Below, in pieces: positions 53,701 to 61,567 of a stretch of DNA of 64,000 nt (position 1 is the stretch's first letter; each line of letters starts with the position of its first letter). The notes under the pieces were generated by a model. It saw only the letters and a program-made list of their open reading frames with translations, did no database searches and was not told the origin of the DNA. A program made the position numbers and the translations under genes. The stretch spans positions 1 through 64,000 of the forward strand of contig JAGABT010000017.1 of assembly GCA_017614505.1 (NCBI GenBank), in the 5' to 3' direction. The DNA comes from Selenomonadaceae bacterium. Its GTDB lineage: Bacteria; Bacillota; Negativicutes; Selenomonadales; Selenomonadaceae.

Positions 53701-54260
53701 TCTTCGTGTTCGACACGGAAGTTTATTCAAATACCGGCGGGCAGGCGAGCAAGGCTACTCCGGCGGCGGCTATCGCGCAGTTCGCGGCGACCGGCAAGAA
53801 AACCAAGAAGAAAGACCTCGGCAAAATGGCGATGAGCTACGGCTATGTTTACGTCGCGCAGGTTAGCATGGGCGCCGACCAGAATCAGCTGCTCAAGGCT
53901 ATCAACGAGGCTGAGGCTTATGACGGACCGAGCTTGATTATCGCTTACGCGCCGTGCATTAATCATGGTATCCGCAAGGGAATGGGTAACAGCCAGCTGG
54001 AAGGCAAGCTTGCGGTTGAATGCGGCTACTGGGCGAACTGGCGCTACAATCCTCAGCTGGTTGCCGCTGGTAAAAATCCGTTCACACTCGATTCCAAAGA
54101 GCCGGACTTCAGCAAGTTCCAGGAATTTTTGCAGGGCGAAGTTCGGTACTTGTCGCTCAAGCGCAATTTCCCTGACGCCGCCGCTGAACTTTTCGCTAAG
54201 ACGCAGAAAGACGCGGAGGAACGCATTCACGGCTACAAGGTGCTGGCTGGAAAAGCGTAA
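50739..54260 (+). CDS. nifJ: Pyruvate:ferredoxin (flavodoxin) oxidoreductase
   Basis: A 1173-residue single-chain PFOR that converts pyruvate and CoA to acetyl-CoA and CO2, reducing ferredoxin, the central energy step in many anaerobes. Domain I opens with YPITPSSPMAEDVDE and holds SEGGAAGTVHG. Two ferredoxin clusters follow: CIGCNQCSFVCPH (about residue 692) and CLGCGNCAQVC (about 746). The TPP domain has CAGCGETPY, NATGCSSIW and GDGWAYDIGYGGLDH, then DTEVYSNTGGQ and ends normally. Full length; own promoter. Confidence 0.97.
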   Translation: MAKKMKTMDGNMAAAYISYAFTEVAAIYPITPSSPMAEDVDEMAARGTKNIFGQKVRLIELQSEGGAAGTVHGSLQAGALTTTYTASQGFLLMIPNLYKIAGEFLPGVFHVSARALATSTLNIFGDHQDVMAARQTGVAMLAESSVQEVMDLSAVAHLAAIKGSIPFVNFFDGFRTSHEIQKIETIDYADLAKVVDYDAINNFRRRALNPDHPVIRGTATNPDVYFQIRETVNKNYDALPDIVESAMADVAKITGRVHHVFDYYGAPDADRVVIAIGSVCQTMQEAVDYLNKNGEKVGLISVHLYRPFSAKHFLSAIPKTVKGVAVLDRTKESGAVGEPLYLDVRAAFYDADISPKVIGGRYGLGGKDTTPDQILAVFHELTKDNPMNGFTLGLNDDVTHKSLTTDNHDYDLTPEGTTACKFWGLGSDGTVGANKSAIKIIGDNTDLYAQAYFAYDSKKSGGITMSHLRFGKSPITSPYLITRPDFVSCSQKSYVHHYNLIAGMKKGGTFLLNTNWSDEKLGHKLKPSMKRYILENDIQVYTVNAVKIAGELGLGGRFNMVMQAAFFKLANIIPIDEAVKYLKDAVEKSYGSKGQNIVDMNCGAIDQGIAALHKVDTSSWDVDDTSMNRNTAQENPTEFITEIQNVMNRQEGEILPVSKFVEYADGTFPLGGAAFEKRGTAIKVPAWDKSKCIGCNQCSFVCPHAAIRPILTTPEERANAPEGFESIPSKISKGAYDLTIAVSTYDCLGCGNCAQVCSKQALTMVTFDDDAKARQKVFDFGMKVAPKNNPTKKTTVIGSQFEKPLFEFSGACAGCGETPYMKLLTQLFGDRMMIANATGCSSIWSASAPAMPYTTNAKGHGPAWGNSLFEDNAEYGLGMFLGVKAIRETLAAEVEEALKENLSENLKAALTDWKENLDVAEGTRERADKLAEILAAEKGDNALLNKIYDNRDYFVKRSQWIVGGDGWAYDIGYGGLDHVLASGENVNVFVFDTEVYSNTGGQASKATPAAAIAQFAATGKKTKKKDLGKMAMSYGYVYVAQVSMGADQNQLLKAINEAEAYDGPSLIIAYAPCINHGIRKGMGNSQLEGKLAVECGYWANWRYNPQLVAAGKNPFTLDSKEPDFSKFQEFLQGEVRYLSLKRNFPDAAAELFAKTQKDAEERIHGYKVLAGKA

Positions 54261-54281
54261 AAAAATTTGGGAGAGCTTAAC

Positions 54282-55430
54282 ATGAACTACCGAATGCTCG
54301 GCAATACCGGCATCAAAGTCAGCGAAATTGGGCTGGGCTGTGAAGGCTTCAGCGAAGAAAATTTCGCAATGACGAAGAAACTTTTCGACGTGGCGGAGGA
54401 AGTCGGCGTGAACTACTTCGACCTCTACGCCAGCGACCCCGCCGTTCGCAGCGCCGTCGGTGAAGCCATGCGCGGGCGCCGCGAAAAATTTATCGCGCAG
54501 TCCCACATCTGCTCGAACTGGAAAGACGGGCAGTATTTCCGCACGCGCAAACTTCCCGAAGTCAAGGCTGGCTTTGAAGAATCGCTCAAACTTTTGCAGA
54601 CGGATTATATCGACGTGGGCACAATTCACTACTGCGACGCGCTCGATGACTGGGACGAAATTGCCAACGGCGGCGTGCTCGATTACGTCAACCAGCTCAA
54701 ACGGGACGGCGTGATTCGTCATATCGGCATGAGCAGTCACAATCCGCAGGTCGCGCTGAAAGCCGTGGAGAGCGGCGCTATCGAAGTTTTAATGTTCAGC
54801 GTCAATCCCTGCTACGATTTGCTGCCCGCCTCCGAAGACGTTGAACAGCTCTGGAACCGCGATAACTACGCCGGCAACCTGACGAACATGGACGCCGACC
54901 GCCAGAAACTCTACGAAACCTGCCAGCGCCTCGGCGTTGGTATCACCGTCATGAAATGCTTCGGCGGCGGCGATTTGCTTGACGCAAAACTTTCACCTGC
55001 CGGCGTCGCGCTGACCGTCAACCAGTGCATTCACTACGCGCTGACTCGTCCTGGCGTCTGCGTCGTACTTTCCGGCGCGCATTCAGTCGAACAGTTCCGC
55101 CAAAGTCTAGCCTACGAAACCGCCACCGACGCTGAAAAAGATTTCGCTGAAACTTTCGCGACGTTCCCGAAAATCAGCTGGCGCGGCAACTGCACCTACT
55201 GCAGCCACTGCGCACCCTGCGTCAGGAAAATCGACATTGCCTACGTTCACAAATTCCTGAACCTGACGCTCGCGCAGAAAAATATTCCAGAAACCGTCCG
55301 CGAACACTACGCCGCGCTCAAGCACCACGCAAGCGAATGCATTCAGTGCGGCGCCTGCGAAAAACGCTGCCCGTTCGGCGTCAAAATTCGCGAAAATATG
55401 AAACGCGCGGCGGCTGTTTTCGGCTACTAA
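54282..55430 (+). CDS. Aldo/keto reductase with C-terminal 4Fe-4S domain
   Basis: A 382-residue protein. The aldo/keto reductase barrel (about 1-270) has LGNTGIKVSEIGLG and YFDLYASDPAVRSAVGEAM; the usual catalytic Asp-Tyr is seen as FDLYA. The C-terminal domain has two cysteine clusters, CTYCSHCAPC (about 303) and CIQCGACEKRCPFGV (about 353), as in ferredoxin-type oxidoreductases of anaerobes. ATG at 54282 is chosen over an upstream in-frame start because GGGAGAG is 6 bases before it. It follows nifJ by 21 bases, so it is probably co-transcribed and might use reduced ferredoxin. A terminator follows. Substrate unknown. Confidence 0.85.
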   Translation: MNYRMLGNTGIKVSEIGLGCEGFSEENFAMTKKLFDVAEEVGVNYFDLYASDPAVRSAVGEAMRGRREKFIAQSHICSNWKDGQYFRTRKLPEVKAGFEESLKLLQTDYIDVGTIHYCDALDDWDEIANGGVLDYVNQLKRDGVIRHIGMSSHNPQVALKAVESGAIEVLMFSVNPCYDLLPASEDVEQLWNRDNYAGNLTNMDADRQKLYETCQRLGVGITVMKCFGGGDLLDAKLSPAGVALTVNQCIHYALTRPGVCVVLSGAHSVEQFRQSLAYETATDAEKDFAETFATFPKISWRGNCTYCSHCAPCVRKIDIAYVHKFLNLTLAQKNIPETVREHYAALKHHASECIQCGACEKRCPFGVKIRENMKRAAAVFGY

Positions 55431-55458
55431 ATTTTTACGGCTAATTTTTTTTCAAATC

Positions 55459-55492
55459 TCCTGCCGGAAAATCCTCGGCGGGAATTTTTTTT
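55459..55492 (+). terminator. Terminator of the nifJ-aldo/keto reductase operon
   Basis: An 8-bp stem (55459-55466 with 55476-55483, one G-U pair) is followed by eight T. It lies 28 bases beyond the reductase stop. Confidence 0.85.
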
Positions 55493-55503
55493 GCGCGCAT
55501 TAC

Positions 55504-55532
55504 TTGCGCAATAGCGCGAATGAATTTATAAT
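55504..55532 (+). promoter_or_regulatory. Promoter of the proB-to-prenyl synthase operon
   Basis: TTGCGC (55504-55509), a 17-base spacer and a perfect TATAAT (55527-55532) stand 26 bases before the proB ATG. Confidence 0.7.
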
Positions 55533-55558
55533 GAAATGCAAAAAGGATGTGATGTGCT

Positions 55559-56356
55559 ATGAGCGCGGCAAGGGAAATTTTAAAATCTGCGCGACGGATT
55601 GTTGTCAAGGTCGGGACGAGCACGCTGAGCTATGGCGCGGGCAGGCTCAACCTCTACCGCATTGATAATCTGATTCGCGAAATTACTGACCTGCGAAATT
55701 CCGGCAGGGAAATTATCTTCGTGACTTCCGGCGCAATCGCCGCGGGTATCGGCAAAATGCGTCTGACTGAAAAGCCCGACACAATTCCAGAAAATCAGGC
55801 GCTCGCCGCCATTGGGCAGGGCGTTCTTATGCACATCTACGAAAAATTTTTCAGCGAGTACGGGCAGACCGTGGCTCAGCTGCTGCTCACTAAAAGCACC
55901 GCCACTGACCCGCAAGCCCGCGAAAATTTCCGCAACTCAATCGGCGCGATTCTCAGAATGGGCGTTATCCCCGTCATTAACGAAAATGACGCCGTGGCGA
56001 CTGACGAAATCCGCATTGGCGACAACGATAACCTTTCCGCGCTGGTTGCTGATATGGTCGACGCGGAGGCGCTGATTATTCTGACTGACATCGACGGGCT
56101 CTACGACAGCAATCCTAAAACTAATCCGGCGGCGAAAATTATCCACGACGTTCCCGAAATTACTGAGGAAATTGAAAAAATGGCTGGCGGCGCCGGTACG
56201 AAGCTCGGCATTGGCGGTATGTTCACTAAGATTCAGGCGGCGAAACTTGCTACGGCTAATGGAATTATCCTGCTGATTATCAGCGGCAAAGAAATTGGCA
56301 ACCTGCGGCGCGCGCTGAACGGCGAAGAAATTGGAACTATTTTTCATGGGAGTTGA
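55559..56356 (+). CDS. proB: Glutamate 5-kinase
   Basis: A 265-residue kinase that phosphorylates glutamate, the first step of proline synthesis. It has VVKVGTSTLSY, VTSGAIAAGIGKM, the substrate loop PVINENDAVATDE, GDNDNLSALVA and GTKLGIGGMFTKIQAA. It ends right after the kinase domain and lacks the C-terminal PUA domain of the longer forms, a known short variant. It overlaps nothing and is followed by proA after 5 bases. Confidence 0.95.
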   Translation: MSAAREILKSARRIVVKVGTSTLSYGAGRLNLYRIDNLIREITDLRNSGREIIFVTSGAIAAGIGKMRLTEKPDTIPENQALAAIGQGVLMHIYEKFFSEYGQTVAQLLLTKSTATDPQARENFRNSIGAILRMGVIPVINENDAVATDEIRIGDNDNLSALVADMVDAEALIILTDIDGLYDSNPKTNPAAKIIHDVPEITEEIEKMAGGAGTKLGIGGMFTKIQAAKLATANGIILLIISGKEIGNLRRALNGEEIGTIFHGS

Positions 56357-56361
56357 TACAA

Positions 56362-57615
56362 ATGTTGATTAAAGAAGTCGTAATGAACCACGCGAAATTT
56401 GCCAAAACGGCGGCACTGCGCATGTCGGCGCTGACTGCCGAAGTAAAAAATTCCGCACTGCTGGCTATGGCTGAGGCACTCGAAAAACGCCAGGACGAAA
56501 TTCTCAAAGCCAACGCTGAAGACGTAGAAACGGCGCTCCAGCGCGGCACGCGCAGAAACATGATTGACCGGCTGACTCTTAACCCGAAACGAATCGCTGA
56601 CATGGCGGAAGGCTTGCGGCAGACTGCTAAGCTGCCCGACCCGATTGGCGCACTGGATTTTGAAGTTACGCGCCCCAACGGTTTGAAAATCCGGCGCGTT
56701 CGCGTTCCCTTCGGCGTCGTAGGAATTATCTACGAGGCGCGCCCGAATGTTACCGTCGACGCGGCGGCGCTGTGTCTCAAATCCGGCAATGCCTGCGTAC
56801 TGCGCGGCGGCTCCGAGGCGATTCGTACAAACAAAATGCTCACCGATATTCTTATCGAGGCGGAAACTTCCTGCGGCGTCCCTGAACACGCCATCGAGTT
56901 TATTGAAATTACCGACCGCGATGCCGTTATCGCAATGTGCCGCCTGCGCAAACTTATCGACGTGATTATTCCGCGCGGCGGCGCCGGTTTAATTACGCGC
57001 GTCGTCGAACATTCCACCGTTCCCGTGATTGAGACCGGCACCGGCGTCTGTCACATTTACGTTGACAAGAAGGCGGATTTCAAAATTGCGCTGCCGGTCG
57101 TGCTTACCGCTAAAATTTCGCGCCCGTCCGTCTGCAACGCCATGGAAACGCTGCTGATTGATGAAACTATCGCTGAAGAGTTCCTGCCGCAAATCGCCAG
57201 CCTCATGATTGAAAATGGCGTCGAACTGCGCGGCGATGAACGCTGCCTTAAAATTCTCCCGAAGATGAAGCCCGCAACCGACGAAGACTGGGCAACCGAA
57301 TACAGCGACCTGATTCTGAGCGTGAAGATTGTTGACGGCGTTGATGAGGCGATTTACCACATTAACCGCTACAACACCCAGCATTCCGACGCGATTATTA
57401 CCGAGGATAAGGCGGCGGCGGAAAAATTCCAGACGCTCGTCGATTCCGCCTGCGTTTACGTCAACGCCTCGACGCGCTTCACTGACGGATTTGAATTTGG
57501 TTTCGGCGCCGAAATTGGTATAAGCACGCAGAAACTCCACGCGCGCGGTCCTATGGGTCTTGAGGCGCTTACCACGATGAAATATCTGATTGAAGGCAAC
57601 GGTCAGACGCGGTGA
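56362..57615 (+). CDS. proA: Gamma-glutamyl phosphate reductase
   Basis: A 417-residue NADPH-dependent enzyme that reduces glutamyl phosphate to glutamate semialdehyde, the second proline step. It shows RVPFGVVGIIYEARPNVTVDA, LRGGSEAIRTN, DVIIPRGGAGLI, and the catalytic-Cys segment, here ISRPSVCNAMETLL, then GFEFGFGAEIGISTQKLHARGPMGL. ATG at 56362 is chosen, with GGGAG 9 bases upstream; a TTG at 56353 is possible. Its stop overlaps the GTG start of the next small gene. Confidence 0.96.
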   Translation: MLIKEVVMNHAKFAKTAALRMSALTAEVKNSALLAMAEALEKRQDEILKANAEDVETALQRGTRRNMIDRLTLNPKRIADMAEGLRQTAKLPDPIGALDFEVTRPNGLKIRRVRVPFGVVGIIYEARPNVTVDAAALCLKSGNACVLRGGSEAIRTNKMLTDILIEAETSCGVPEHAIEFIEITDRDAVIAMCRLRKLIDVIIPRGGAGLITRVVEHSTVPVIETGTGVCHIYVDKKADFKIALPVVLTAKISRPSVCNAMETLLIDETIAEEFLPQIASLMIENGVELRGDERCLKILPKMKPATDEDWATEYSDLILSVKIVDGVDEAIYHINRYNTQHSDAIITEDKAAAEKFQTLVDSACVYVNASTRFTDGFEFGFGAEIGISTQKLHARGPMGLEALTTMKYLIEGNGQTR

Positions 57616-57746
57616 CTGGCTATCTGCGGACGCTGAAAAATTATTTGCGGACGCCGAAAGGGCGGCACGATTTTTTAGATTATCTTCGCGCGGGACTGAT
57701 AATTTTGCTGACGAGTTTAATTTTGGGCGTGGTGATTTGGCTGTGA
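57612..57746 (+). CDS. 44-residue single-span membrane microprotein between proA and nadD
   Basis: The frame starts at GTG 57612, inside the proA stop (GTGA overlap), and ends at 57744-57746, inside the GTG start of nadD (again GTGA). The product begins with a basic half, MTGYLRTLKNYLRTPKGRHD, then a hydrophobic helix LIILLTSLILGVVIWL to the end. Double start-stop overlaps suggest translational coupling and a real gene. I do not recognise its family. It could also be a coupling device that feeds ribosomes to nadD. Confidence 0.6.
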   Translation: MTGYLRTLKNYLRTPKGRHDFLDYLRAGLIILLTSLILGVVIWL

Positions 57747-58342
57747 AAGTTGGAATAATGGGCGGCACATTCGACCCGATACATTTGGGGCATCTGGCGA
57801 TGGCTGAATCTGCGCGGGAAATTTTCGCGCTGGACGAAGTTTTATTTATCCCTTCAGCGCGCCCGCCGCACAAAGTGGAAAGGTTCGTGACGCCGGAAGT
57901 TCACCGGCTGATGATGACGTACCTTGCGACGCAGTCGAATGAAAAATTCACGGTCTCGCCAATGGAATTTCTGCGCGAAGGACTTTCGTACACGCTGGAC
58001 ACAATGAATGCGCTCAGGGAAAAATTTGGCGCGGCGGCGGAATTATTTTTTATAATCGGCGCGGATTCAATGGCGGATTTGTCGAAATGGTACAAAGCGC
58101 GCGAACTCGTCAGCAAGGTGCATTTCATAGCGACGAAAAGACCAGGCGTCGAAGTGGATTTACCGGCGCTGGAAGAATTTTTCGGCGAAGCGGCAATGGC
58201 GCACATTCATCAGGTGGAAACGCCCGGGCTGGAAATTTCTTCGACGGATATTCGCGAACGGGTGCGGGCGGGGCGGTCGATAAAATATCTGGTGCCGGAG
58301 GTCGTGGAGGAATACATTGCAAGGGAGCGGCTTTACAAATGA
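57743..58342 (+). CDS. nadD: Nicotinate-nucleotide adenylyltransferase
   Basis: A 199-residue enzyme that adenylates nicotinate mononucleotide in NAD synthesis. It has the nucleotidyltransferase motif MGGTFDPIHLGHL near the start, PSARPPHK, IIGADSMADL and the ISSTDIRERV signature near the end. The GTG at 57743 puts the motif at the usual distance from the N-terminus; a longer upstream frame is rejected. Its stop overlaps the next gene by ATGA. Confidence 0.95.
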   Translation: MKVGIMGGTFDPIHLGHLAMAESAREIFALDEVLFIPSARPPHKVERFVTPEVHRLMMTYLATQSNEKFTVSPMEFLREGLSYTLDTMNALREKFGAAAELFFIIGADSMADLSKWYKARELVSKVHFIATKRPGVEVDLPALEEFFGEAAMAHIHQVETPGLEISSTDIRERVRAGRSIKYLVPEVVEEYIARERLYK

Positions 58343-58914
58343 CTATTGACGAAATGCGGCGGGAACTTCAGCGGCGGCTCAAGAAAGACAGATTCGCGCA
58401 TTCAATCGGCGTGGCGAATACTGCGGTAAAGCTGGCGAAAAAATTCGGCGTGGACGTGGACAGGGCGTATACCGCCGGACTTCTGCACGACTGCGCGCGC
58501 GAATTTGAAAATGAGCAACTGCCCGCCGAGGCGATTAAGCGCGGGATTGAAATTGGCGAAGTGGAAAAAACCATGCCGCTCCTGTTGCACGCGTACATTG
58601 GCGCGAAGATGGTGCAGGAAATTTACGGCGTGGACGACGCGGAAATTATTCAGGCTATTCACCGGCACACTGTCGGCGCGCGCGATATGACGCCGCTGGA
58701 CAAGATTATTTACTTCGCGGATATGATTGAGCCGAATCGGAATTATCCTGGGGTAGAGGAACTGCGCGACTTCGCGGAAAAATCTTCGGAGCTGGACGAA
58801 ATTATTTTGAAAGCGCTTGACGAATCGATTATATTTATAGTGCAGAAGGCTACGCTGCTGCACCCCGACACGATAGCCGCGCGGAATTTTTTACTGCTGC
58901 AGAAAACTTTTTGA
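58339..58914 (+). CDS. yqeK: HD-domain phosphohydrolase YqeK (symmetrical Ap4A hydrolase)
   Basis: A 191-residue HD-superfamily protein. It has the early His in RFAHSIGVANTAV, the HD pair in GLLHDCAR, LLHAYIGA and IHRHTVGARDMT. YqeK proteins split diadenosine tetraphosphate into two ADP. The nadD-yqeK-rsfS order is common in Firmicutes. Start ATG overlaps the nadD stop (ATGA), so translation is coupled. Confidence 0.9.
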   Translation: MTIDEMRRELQRRLKKDRFAHSIGVANTAVKLAKKFGVDVDRAYTAGLLHDCAREFENEQLPAEAIKRGIEIGEVEKTMPLLLHAYIGAKMVQEIYGVDDAEIIQAIHRHTVGARDMTPLDKIIYFADMIEPNRNYPGVEELRDFAEKSSELDEIILKALDESIIFIVQKATLLHPDTIAARNFLLLQKTF

Positions 58915-58929
58915 CTGACGAAATGAGCT

Positions 58930-59946
58930 GTGAGCGAAATGGCGAATACAACTCAGGCGAACATAGCGCGAAAGCGTAGAGCCCTGCGGCGTCGGCGGCG
59001 GCAGATATTTTTCCGAAGAATTTTCATGTTCGTGCTGTTACTGCTGATGATTTCGGCGACGCTGTTTGCGGCGGTAGGGATTTTCAATTTCGGCAGAATG
59101 TTTTACAGCGAGTTCAGCACGATGTACGAGGGCTACGACGAGCGGCGCACCGCTATGGTCGGCGAGATTAATCCGAAGTTCAACGGCTACACGAATATTC
59201 TGCTGCTGGGGATTGACGATAATGCGCAGGCGGATACGATTCTGGTTTTGAGTTTTTCAAACGATACGGGCAAATCGCGGCTGATTTCTATTCCGCGCGA
59301 CACATGGGTTTCAGCGGATTCTTCAGCGGGCAGGATTGGGAGCCTTTACAGCTGGGGCGGCGCCAGTCTTATCGTGCGGCACATTTCGGCGCTGCTGGGG
59401 ATTTCAATTCACCAGTACATTGTCGTTGACATGAACACTTTCGCCGAGCTGATTGACATTTTCGGCGGGATTGATATTTACGTCGAAGAAGATATGAACT
59501 ACGAAGACCCCGAATCTGGGCTGGAAATTCATCTGGGGCAGGGATACCAGCACCTTGACGGGGAGGCGGCGCAGAAATATTTGCGGTACCGCAGCGACAA
59601 TCTTGGGGACGTAGGCAGGGTTCAGCGGCAGCAGAAATTTATCAAGGCGCTTTACTCTAAAGTTTTACAGCTGGATACGATAACGAAACTGCCGGCGATA
59701 GCGGATATTTTCCGCAACAAAATGGAAACGAGCGCGGAAATTTTTGACTCGGCGCATCTGGCGAACGTCCTGCGGCGAATGAGCAGTGACCCGCCGGTGA
59801 CGATTATGCTGCCTGGCACAGAGACGCCGCAGGGTATCTGGGAGCCGAATCTCAAGGAAATTGACGCGCGAATCAGTGAAATGTTCCCCGTGCAGGACAT
59901 TGCCGAAATTCCCGACGCTTACGGCGAAGATGAAGTTGACGAATAA
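58930..59946 (+). CDS. LytR-CpsA-Psr (LCP) family cell-envelope phosphotransferase
   Basis: A 338-residue membrane-anchored protein. A basic cytoplasmic N-terminus is followed by one transmembrane helix (about 30-57), then an extracytoplasmic LCP domain with ILLLGIDDNAQADTILVLS, LISIPRDTWV, and YLRYRSDNLGDVGRVQRQQ. LCP enzymes transfer polymers such as teichoic acid or capsule from lipid carriers to peptidoglycan. The start is either GTG 58930 or ATG 58939; neither has a strong ribosome site. It lies inside the proB operon, between yqeK and rsfS. Confidence 0.88.
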   Translation: MSEMANTTQANIARKRRALRRRRRQIFFRRIFMFVLLLLMISATLFAAVGIFNFGRMFYSEFSTMYEGYDERRTAMVGEINPKFNGYTNILLLGIDDNAQADTILVLSFSNDTGKSRLISIPRDTWVSADSSAGRIGSLYSWGGASLIVRHISALLGISIHQYIVVDMNTFAELIDIFGGIDIYVEEDMNYEDPESGLEIHLGQGYQHLDGEAAQKYLRYRSDNLGDVGRVQRQQKFIKALYSKVLQLDTITKLPAIADIFRNKMETSAEIFDSAHLANVLRRMSSDPPVTIMLPGTETPQGIWEPNLKEIDARISEMFPVQDIAEIPDAYGEDEVDE

Positions 59947-59958
59947 GGAGCGATGATT

Positions 59959-60303
59959 ATGGATACAAAGGAAATGACGCAGGAAATTTGCAAAGCGGCG
60001 AGCGACAAGAAAGCCAGCGACATTGTGACGATGGATATGCGCGGGCTGATGTTCTCGACGGATTATTTTATCATTTGCAGCGCGCCGACGGCGACGCAGG
60101 TTCGCGCCATTGCTGACAACGTTGAGGAAAAACTCGGCGAGGCGGGCGTACACTTCAGCCACAAGGAAGGCTACAGCGAGGGCGAATGGATTTTGCTGGA
60201 CTACGGCGATATTGTCGTTCACGTGTTCAAGGACGAGAGCCGGAATTTTTACGCGCTGGAAAAACTCTGGGGCGACGCGGAGATTACACACTATGCTGAG
60301 TAA
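59959..60303 (+). CDS. rsfS: Ribosomal silencing factor RsfS
   Basis: A 114-residue Iojap-family protein that binds ribosomal protein L14 and blocks subunit joining during starvation. It shows IVTMDMRGLMFSTDYFIICSAPT, GEWILLDYGDIVVHVF and FYALEKLWGDA, the full family pattern. ATG at 59959 is preferred over 59953 because AAGGAG is then 8 bases away rather than 2. The end overlaps the start of the next gene. Confidence 0.93.
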   Translation: MDTKEMTQEICKAASDKKASDIVTMDMRGLMFSTDYFIICSAPTATQVRAIADNVEEKLGEAGVHFSHKEGYSEGEWILLDYGDIVVHVFKDESRNFYALEKLWGDAEITHYAE

Positions 60304-60943
60304 ACTGCCTGAACTTAAGCCGATGACGGTTGCCACGCTGAAAGTCGTGCGCCAGTCTGATTTCGGCGCATTCCTCGACGCGGGAACTGGAAATTCCGAC
60401 GACGATATTTTACTGCACAAATTCCAGCAGACGGCGCCGGTAAAAGTCGGCGACAGCGTAGAAGTTTTTCTGTACCTCGACCCGAAAAAAAGGCTGACGG
60501 CTTCAATGCGCGTGCCGAAAATGAAAGTCGGGCAAATCGCGCGGCTGAAGGTTATAAACGTGACGGACGCCGGAGCATTTCTGGACGTGGGCGCCGAGCG
60601 CGGAATTTTCATGCCGTTCGCTGAAATGTTCGGACGCGTTAAAGTTGGCGACACTGTAATGGCGCGGCTGTACGTGGACGAAAAAACCGGCAGGCTGGCG
60701 CTTTCCATGAAAATTTCTGAGCTCCTGCGCGAACACAAGGAAAACGTGATTGATTTCGACGCGGAAAGGATTCTGCAGTACATTCGCGAAAACGGCGGCT
60801 CGACGGACTTCAACGATAAGACCGAGCCGGAAAAAATTTTTGAGACGTTCAAAATGAGCAAGCGCGCATTCAAGCAGGCGATTGGACACCTGCTCAAGGC
60901 GCGGAAGATTGAGAAAACTGCTGGCGGATTCAAACTGACTTAG
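60293..60943 (+). CDS. S1-domain RNA-binding protein, CvfB-like
   Basis: A 216-residue protein with two S1-like folds (VVRQSDFGAFLDAG, then VINVTDAGAFLDVG) and a C-terminal winged-helix-like part (FKMSKRAFKQAIGHLLKARKIEKT). This is the CvfB family, usually about 280 residues, so this is a short form that appears to have one S1 unit fewer. CvfB affects virulence genes and RNA in Gram-positives. The ATG overlaps the rsfS end by 11 bases. Confidence 0.82.
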   Translation: MLSKLPELKPMTVATLKVVRQSDFGAFLDAGTGNSDDDILLHKFQQTAPVKVGDSVEVFLYLDPKKRLTASMRVPKMKVGQIARLKVINVTDAGAFLDVGAERGIFMPFAEMFGRVKVGDTVMARLYVDEKTGRLALSMKISELLREHKENVIDFDAERILQYIRENGGSTDFNDKTEPEKIFETFKMSKRAFKQAIGHLLKARKIEKTAGGFKLT

Positions 60944-60955
60944 GAGGGGAAGGCT

Positions 60956-61567
60956 GTGTTTATCCTCGGACTTACCGGCGGTATCGCCTGTGGAAAATCG
61001 GCGGTTTCGTGGGAACTGCAAAAGCTCGGCGCGACGACTTTGGATATTGACGAGGTTACCTTTGAACTTTTGCTACCCTTCGGCGAACTTTTTGGAATTT
61101 ACGTTCAGCATTTCGGCGGGTACGTGGTAAGCGAGGACGGCTTCCTGAACAAAAAAATTATTGGCGAAATTATTTTCAACCACCCCGACGAGCGCGAGTG
61201 GATAAATTCTGTGGCGCATCCGATTTTGCTGAACCGCGTCAGAGATTTTCTGGAACAGTGCCAGGCGCAAGGGCGCGAATTTGTCGTAGTGGAAGTGCCG
61301 CTGCTTTTTGAAGTCGGCTGGGAATTTCTGTTCGACGAAATATGGGCGGTTGCGGTGAGACCGAACCAGCAGATTTGGCGATTAATGCAGCGCGACAAGC
61401 TCTCATACCAGCAGGCGCTAACCAGAATCAATGCGCAGATGCCAATCGCTGAAATTTGCCGCCGCGCCGACGTGGTGATTGGCAACAAAAAGAATCATTT
61501 CCATATCCGCCGCCAGGTTCGCGACGCCCTGAAGGGGCGGTACTTAGGGGGGAATACCCTTGGCTAG
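60956..61567 (+). CDS. coaE: Dephospho-CoA kinase
   Basis: A 203-residue kinase for the last step of coenzyme A synthesis. It has the P-loop GLTGGIACGKS, a DID in TTLDIDEVTFELL, HPILLNRVRDFL, and VPLLFEVGWE. Start GTG, with GAGGGGAAGG 2-11 bases upstream. It overlaps the following lytic transglycosylase gene by 8 bases. Confidence 0.93.
   Translation: MFILGLTGGIACGKSAVSWELQKLGATTLDIDEVTFELLLPFGELFGIYVQHFGGYVVSEDGFLNKKIIGEIIFNHPDEREWINSVAHPILLNRVRDFLEQCQAQGREFVVVEVPLLFEVGWEFLFDEIWAVAVRPNQQIWRLMQRDKLSYQQALTRINAQMPIAEICRRADVVIGNKKNHFHIRRQVRDALKGRYLGGNTLG

Noticed and set aside
57590..57742. Longer N-terminus for NadD
   Set aside because: The upstream frame overlaps the end of proA and the microprotein. 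The nucleotidyltransferase motif must lie near the N-terminus, which the GTG at 57743 provides.
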